DNA from: Chromatiales bacterium
GTDB lineage: Bacteria; Pseudomonadota; Gammaproteobacteria; JAHELT01
Assembly (NCBI GenBank): GCA_024644045.1
Contig: JAHELT010000036.1
Coordinates: 1 to 34,751, forward strand
DNA: 34,751 nt
Reading direction: 5' to 3'
Shown here: positions 31,080 to 34,751 of the stretch, piece by piece
How the letters are laid out: every line of letters begins with the position of its first letter
Position numbering within the stretch: the first letter of the stretch is position 1
Notes under the pieces: generated by a model
The model's input: the letters and a program-made list of their open reading frames with translations, nothing else
What the model was told of the DNA's origin: nothing
The model's database searches: none
Made by a program: the position numbers and the translations under genes

Positions 31080-33155
31080 ATGTCACTACGCCGCCAACTG
31101 CTGCTGGTCAGCCTGCTGGTCCTGGTCCTCCCCTGGGCGGCGTACGAATATGTGCAGGCCATGGACCGTGCGCTGCGTGAGGCGCAGCGCAGCGGACTGC
31201 TCACGACCACGCGCGCGGTCGCGCTGCTCTCCTCCCAGAACCTGCACCCCGTGGCGACATCACGCGCCGGGCTGTTCGCCCACCCGATCGAACGCCCGGT
31301 AATCCTCGACGGTTACGTGTCCGACTGGCAGGAGATCGGGCAGTGGCTGGAACCGGTCGCCTTCACCGGCACGCGCCGCGACAGCGGCGGCCGCGCGGAC
31401 GGCACGCCGCCGCTGCGCCTGGTGGCCGGCTCGCGGGACGGGGAGCTGTTCCTGCTGCTGGTCGCGCACGACGATTCGGTGCGTTATTTCAACCCGGCAC
31501 GGGCGCTGCCCAACGGCGACCGGGTGCTGCTGCGGCTGCGCAGCGACGGCGCCTGGCGCGACTACGTGTTTCTGACCAGCGCACCAGGCAGCGTCGTCGC
31601 GCGCGAACTCGACGGGCGTGAGCTGGGTGCACGGGTGCCGGCGCTGCAGGCCGGATGGCATCCGTTCGAAGACGGATTCCGGGTCGAAATACGCATACCC
31701 GCGGACCCCGCCGTCGAGCGCCTCGCGGTGTTCTGGATCGACAGCGACGCCGGCGGTGTGCCCCGCTGGTGGGGCACCGCCGAACACTTCGGTGCCGACG
31801 AGGGGCTCGTCATCCGGCGCCCCGAGCCGCAGCTCGCCGAACGGCTCCACGAATTCATCGGTACCGGCACGCGCGTGCGGGTGATCGATGCCGAGGGCTG
31901 GGTCGTCGCCGACGTTGAGCGCGCGCTCACGGCGCGGTCCGCGGAAATGACCGTGCGCGGTGTTACCGGCGCCATAGCGCAGCGCCTGGTGCGCGCCGTG
32001 CTGGAAAGCGAGGCGATCCGTCCGGCGCCGTTCACGTTTGCACGCGGGCGACTCGGCGAGAGCAGCCTGGTCGACACCGCGCGCAGCACGCAGACACTGG
32101 CAACCGAGTGGTTCAAGCCCGAGCGGTTCGCCGATGCCATCGTAGCCGCCGCCATGCCGCTGACCCTCGACGGGCAGGCAGCCGGCACCCTGCTCGTCGA
32201 GCAGCGCAGCGATCTGGTGGCCGCGGTGACCGCTTCGGCCGTGACCCGTCTGGTGGTGCTGACGTTTCTCGCGGTGATCGTGGTGGCGGGCGGGCTGCTG
32301 CTGTACTCCAGCTTCCTGTCCTGGCGCATCCGGCGGCTGCGCAACAGCGTGGAGACCGCGATCGGCGAGGACGGCACGGTCACCGGGTCGTTCGTCGAAT
32401 CGGCAGCGGCCGATGAGATCGGCGACCTGTCCCGCGGCTACGCGCAGCTGCTGCGCCAGGTGCGCGAGTACACCGACTACCTGCGCAAGCTCGCCAGCAA
32501 CCTCTCGCACGAGCTGCGCACGCCGCTCGCCGTGGTGTCCTCGTCGCTGGAAAACCTGCAGACCGAGCAGCTGGGAGACCAGGCGTCGGTATATGCCGAG
32601 CGCGCGCAGCAGGGGGCGAAGCGGCTGCGCGCGATTCTCAACGCCATGAGCGAGGCGAGCCGCGTCGAACAGGCTCTGCAAAGCGGTGACCGTCACGCGT
32701 TCGATCTTCACGCGTTGCTGTGTGACGTGGTGCCCGCCTATCGCGATGTCTATCCGAACTGCCGTATCGAGCTGGTCTGTGATGAACCGGAGCAGACCTG
32801 GGAAATGCTCGGCGTGCCGGAGCTGATGGTGCAGATGCTGGACAAGCTGATCGACAACGCGGCCGATTTCGTGCCCCCCGGCGGGCTGCTGGAGATTCGC
32901 CTGGCGAAGCGCGCAAACGCGCTCGTGCTGAGCGTGAAAAACGACGGCCCGCTGCTGCCGGAGGCGATGCAGTCACGTCTGTTCGAGCCGATGGTGTCGC
33001 TGCGTAACGGCCAGGGCAAGGTGCCGCACCTCGGGTTCGGTCTGCACATCGTGCGCATGATCGTGCAGCTGCACGACGGCCGGGTCAGTGCGCACAACGC
33101 GCCGGACGGCTCTGGCGTGGTGATCGTCGTCGAGCTGCCCGCGAGAAAGCCCTGA
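31080..33155 (+). CDS. pdsS: Sortase-system sensor histidine kinase
   Basis: A 691-residue membrane histidine kinase. The first transmembrane helix is at about residues 6-24, followed by a large periplasmic region (about 30-385). It includes an ILDGYVSDWQEI segment like CBM9-type carbohydrate-binding domains. The second helix is at about 388-412, then a HAMP-like linker. The dimerisation/phosphoacceptor His477 lies in LSHELRTPLAVVSSSLENL. The ATPase domain follows with LIDNAADFVPPGG (N box), VKNDGPLLP (G1) and HLGFGLHIVRMIVQLHDG (G2). It pairs with the response regulator 44 bp upstream. The ligand is unknown; a CBM9-like sensor suggests a cell-surface glycan or wall component (inference). Confidence 0.92.
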   Translation: MSLRRQLLLVSLLVLVLPWAAYEYVQAMDRALREAQRSGLLTTTRAVALLSSQNLHPVATSRAGLFAHPIERPVILDGYVSDWQEIGQWLEPVAFTGTRRDSGGRADGTPPLRLVAGSRDGELFLLLVAHDDSVRYFNPARALPNGDRVLLRLRSDGAWRDYVFLTSAPGSVVARELDGRELGARVPALQAGWHPFEDGFRVEIRIPADPAVERLAVFWIDSDAGGVPRWWGTAEHFGADEGLVIRRPEPQLAERLHEFIGTGTRVRVIDAEGWVVADVERALTARSAEMTVRGVTGAIAQRLVRAVLESEAIRPAPFTFARGRLGESSLVDTARSTQTLATEWFKPERFADAIVAAAMPLTLDGQAAGTLLVEQRSDLVAAVTASAVTRLVVLTFLAVIVVAGGLLLYSSFLSWRIRRLRNSVETAIGEDGTVTGSFVESAAADEIGDLSRGYAQLLRQVREYTDYLRKLASNLSHELRTPLAVVSSSLENLQTEQLGDQASVYAERAQQGAKRLRAILNAMSEASRVEQALQSGDRHAFDLHALLCDVVPAYRDVYPNCRIELVCDEPEQTWEMLGVPELMVQMLDKLIDNAADFVPPGGLLEIRLAKRANALVLSVKNDGPLLPEAMQSRLFEPMVSLRNGQGKVPHLGFGLHIVRMIVQLHDGRVSAHNAPDGSGVVIVVELPARKP

Positions 33156-33162
33156 GCCATGT

Positions 33163-33179
33163 CCGCGCTGCAAGCGCGG
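33163..33179 (+). other. Stem-loop after the histidine kinase gene
   Basis: CCGCGCT-GCA-AGCGCGG is a perfect 7-bp inverted repeat with a 3-nt loop, starting 8 nt after the kinase stop codon. No T-run follows, so it is not a standard intrinsic terminator. It may stabilise the 3' end or be part of a weak terminator. The rest of the 127-bp gap before the next gene shows nothing else clear. Confidence 0.45.
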
Positions 33180-33282
33180 GCACCGCGGGCCCGTGCCAGT
33201 AGGCGGTGTGCGCGCCGACGAAGCGGAAGCTGGCTTATACTAACGTAGGGCAGTTCGCCGATGAACAGATACCGCAGCCAGC

Positions 33283-34751
33283 ATGTTCGAGACGGCCGAG
33301 CTGGGTCAGAAAATCCCGAAGCAGGTATTCAAGGAGCGCGAGCCGCCGCTGCGTGAGGCGTTGCTGCTGATGCAGCAGCGGCTGAAGGACGCCGATTTCC
33401 CCGTGATCGTGCTGTTCGCCGGGGTGGATGGCGCCGGCAAGAGCGAGACGGCGAATCTGCTGAACGCGTGGATGGACCCGCGCTGGATCAAGACCTGTGC
33501 CTTCGGTCCACCCACCCAGGACGAGCGCGAGCGCCCGCCCCACTGGCGCTTCTGGCAAAATCTCCCGCCGCGCGGCCATATCGGCATTCTACTCTCGGCC
33601 TGGTATACGGAGCCGTTGCTGACGCGCGTGTACGGGAGCAGTGACGAACGCTTCGACGCCGCTCTGGCGGAGATTGAAACGTTCGAGACGATGCTCGCCG
33701 AGAGCGGCGCCCTGATCGTGAAGTTCTGGATGCACCTCGGCAAGAGAGCGCAGAAGCGGCGTTTCCGCAAGCTCGAGAAAGATCCGCTGCAGAGCTGGCG
33801 GGTCACGGCGCAGGACTGGGAGCACTGGGAGCGCTACGATGACTTCGTCGCAGCCGCCGAACGGCTCATTTCCAGGACCAGCACCGGTCATGCCCCGTGG
33901 TACATCGTCGAAGGCGCGGATTCGCACTACCGCTCGCTGCGCGTCGGCGAGATTCTGCTGGAGCGTCTCGAGGCCCGGCTGCAGCGTGCGCCGGAGAACG
34001 TACTGCAGAACGGGCCGCCTGCAGAAGCCGTTGCCGACGTCGGCCTGGACAGTACCGCCACGCGCCCGGCCTCGGTGCTGGACGGCCTGGATCTCTCGCA
34101 TTCGTTGGATGTCACGGACTACCGCACGCAGCTGCGTCGCCTGAAAGGCCGGCTCAACGAGCTCCACCGCAGGCTGCAGGAAGCCGGGCGTGCCAGCCTG
34201 GTCGTGTTCGAGGGCTGGGACGGGTCCGGTAAGGGCGGTGCGATCCGCAGGGTGGTGTCAGCGCTCGACGCAAGCTGGTTACGCGTGTATCCCGTGGCCG
34301 CACCCACCGACGAGGAGCTCAGGCACCATTACCTCTGGCGCTTCTGGCGCGAGCTGCCGCGGCAGGGTGAGATGGCCCTGTTCGATCGCAGCTGGTACGG
34401 TCGCGTGCTCGTGGAGCGGGTGGAGGGCTTCGCGCTCGAGCACGAATGGCGGCGCGCCTACGCCGAAATCAACCAGCTCGAGCACCAGCTGGTGGAGCAC
34501 GGCACGGTGTTGTTGAAATTCTGGCTGCACATCGATGCCGACGAGCAGCTGCGGCGCTTTCGCGAGCGCGAGAGCACCCCGTACAAACGCTGGAAACTCA
34601 CTGACGAAGACTGGCGCAACCGTGAACGCCGGGCCGAGTACGAGCAGGCTGCCCACGACATGGTAGAGCGAACCAGTACGCGAGCCGCGCCCTGGACGCT
34701 GGTCGAAAGCAATTGCAAGCGGTACGCGCGGATCAAGGTGCTGAGCACGTT
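33283..34751 (+). CDS. pap: Polyphosphate:AMP phosphotransferase, two-domain PPK2 class II (3' end outside window)
   Basis: A tandem PPK2-fold protein; class II PPK2 enzymes phosphorylate AMP to ADP using polyphosphate. Both P-loop domains are visible. Domain 1 has GVDGAGKSE at about residues 47-55, then the lid-like region RRFRKLEKDPLQSWRVTAQDWEHWERYDDF. Domain 2 has GWDGSGKGG at about 311-319, then LFDRSWYGRVLVERVEGF and RRFRERESTPYKRWKLTDEDWRNRERRAEY. ATG 33283 begins MFETAELGQKIPKQ, as expected for the family. About 489 codons are present, so only a short C-terminal end should be missing at the right edge. It is separated by 127 bp from the kinase gene and probably independent of the sortase system. 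Confidence 0.95.
   Translation, partial: MFETAELGQKIPKQVFKEREPPLREALLLMQQRLKDADFPVIVLFAGVDGAGKSETANLLNAWMDPRWIKTCAFGPPTQDERERPPHWRFWQNLPPRGHIGILLSAWYTEPLLTRVYGSSDERFDAALAEIETFETMLAESGALIVKFWMHLGKRAQKRRFRKLEKDPLQSWRVTAQDWEHWERYDDFVAAAERLISRTSTGHAPWYIVEGADSHYRSLRVGEILLERLEARLQRAPENVLQNGPPAEAVADVGLDSTATRPASVLDGLDLSHSLDVTDYRTQLRRLKGRLNELHRRLQEAGRASLVVFEGWDGSGKGGAIRRVVSALDASWLRVYPVAAPTDEELRHHYLWRFWRELPRQGEMALFDRSWYGRVLVERVEGFALEHEWRRAYAEINQLEHQLVEHGTVLLKFWLHIDADEQLRRFRERESTPYKRWKLTDEDWRNRERRAEYEQAAHDMVERTSTRAAPWTLVESNCKRYARIKVLST

Overview
The window is a gene-dense, high-GC bacterial chromosome segment. The gene content points to a gammaproteobacterium, probably marine or halophilic: homodimeric AceE, a RimB-RimK-M14 operon, a DUF3106/ECF sigma locus and a 'proteobacterial dedicated sortase system'. 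I cannot place it to genus. No rRNA, tRNA, CRISPR array, prophage or transposase gene was seen. Both edge genes are cut by the window: aceE at the left and a polyphosphate:AMP phosphotransferase at the right.

Layout. (1) 1-10146 is central carbon and sugar-nucleotide metabolism. It holds aceE (-), an MmgE/PrpD-family protein (+), a HIT/GalT-like DUF4922 phosphorylase (-), a uridine-kinase-like P-loop protein and a sucrose-phosphate synthase (+), serine-glyoxylate aminotransferase (-), a cytidylate-kinase-like protein with a BON domain (+), and glgC (-). (2) 10276-14997 is a rightward run: a CaiB/BaiF CoA-transferase, class I fumarase, argG and a DUF2062 membrane protein. (3) 15545-17970 is a leftward rimB-rimK-M14 peptidase-like operon. 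A PGPGW membrane protein, an AMMECR1 protein and a GNAT-like protein (+) follow, then a nitrilase-family hydrolase (-). (4) 20898-25589 is a leftward envelope/sigma locus: ECF sigma, a membrane anti-sigma candidate, a 70-aa exported protein, DUF3106, an outer-membrane barrel candidate and a DUF4382-like lipoprotein. It closes with a clear intrinsic terminator. An HNH endonuclease lies upstream. (5) 26745-33155 is a sortase locus: a small exported protein, a class-GN-type sortase and its VIT/VWA target (-), divergent from a response regulator and histidine kinase (+). The polyphosphate kinase-2 family gene pap follows.

The most striking non-coding feature is a family of palindromic repeats built on the 13-bp core GGGGAC(T/A)GTCCCC. 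It occurs as three arrays. Array A (14999-15539) and array B (19513-19923) are the same composite two-armed element in opposite orientation. Each fills almost exactly the gap between two convergent stop codons. B even supplies the last codons and stop region of the nitrilase gene. Array C (26413-26684) is a simpler tandem form of about 76 bp. These look like REP/BIME-type elements of the kind mobilised in trans by RAYT transposases. They may also serve as bidirectional transcript ends.

Functional reading. GlgC (ADP-glucose), the sucrose-phosphate synthase, the HIT-family phosphorylase and the P-loop kinase suggest a compatible-solute or sugar-nucleotide module. The CoA-transferase/class I fumarase pair could work on C4/C5 dicarboxylates. 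The sortase locus is a self-contained surface-anchoring and signalling unit, but its target has an unusual sorting signal.
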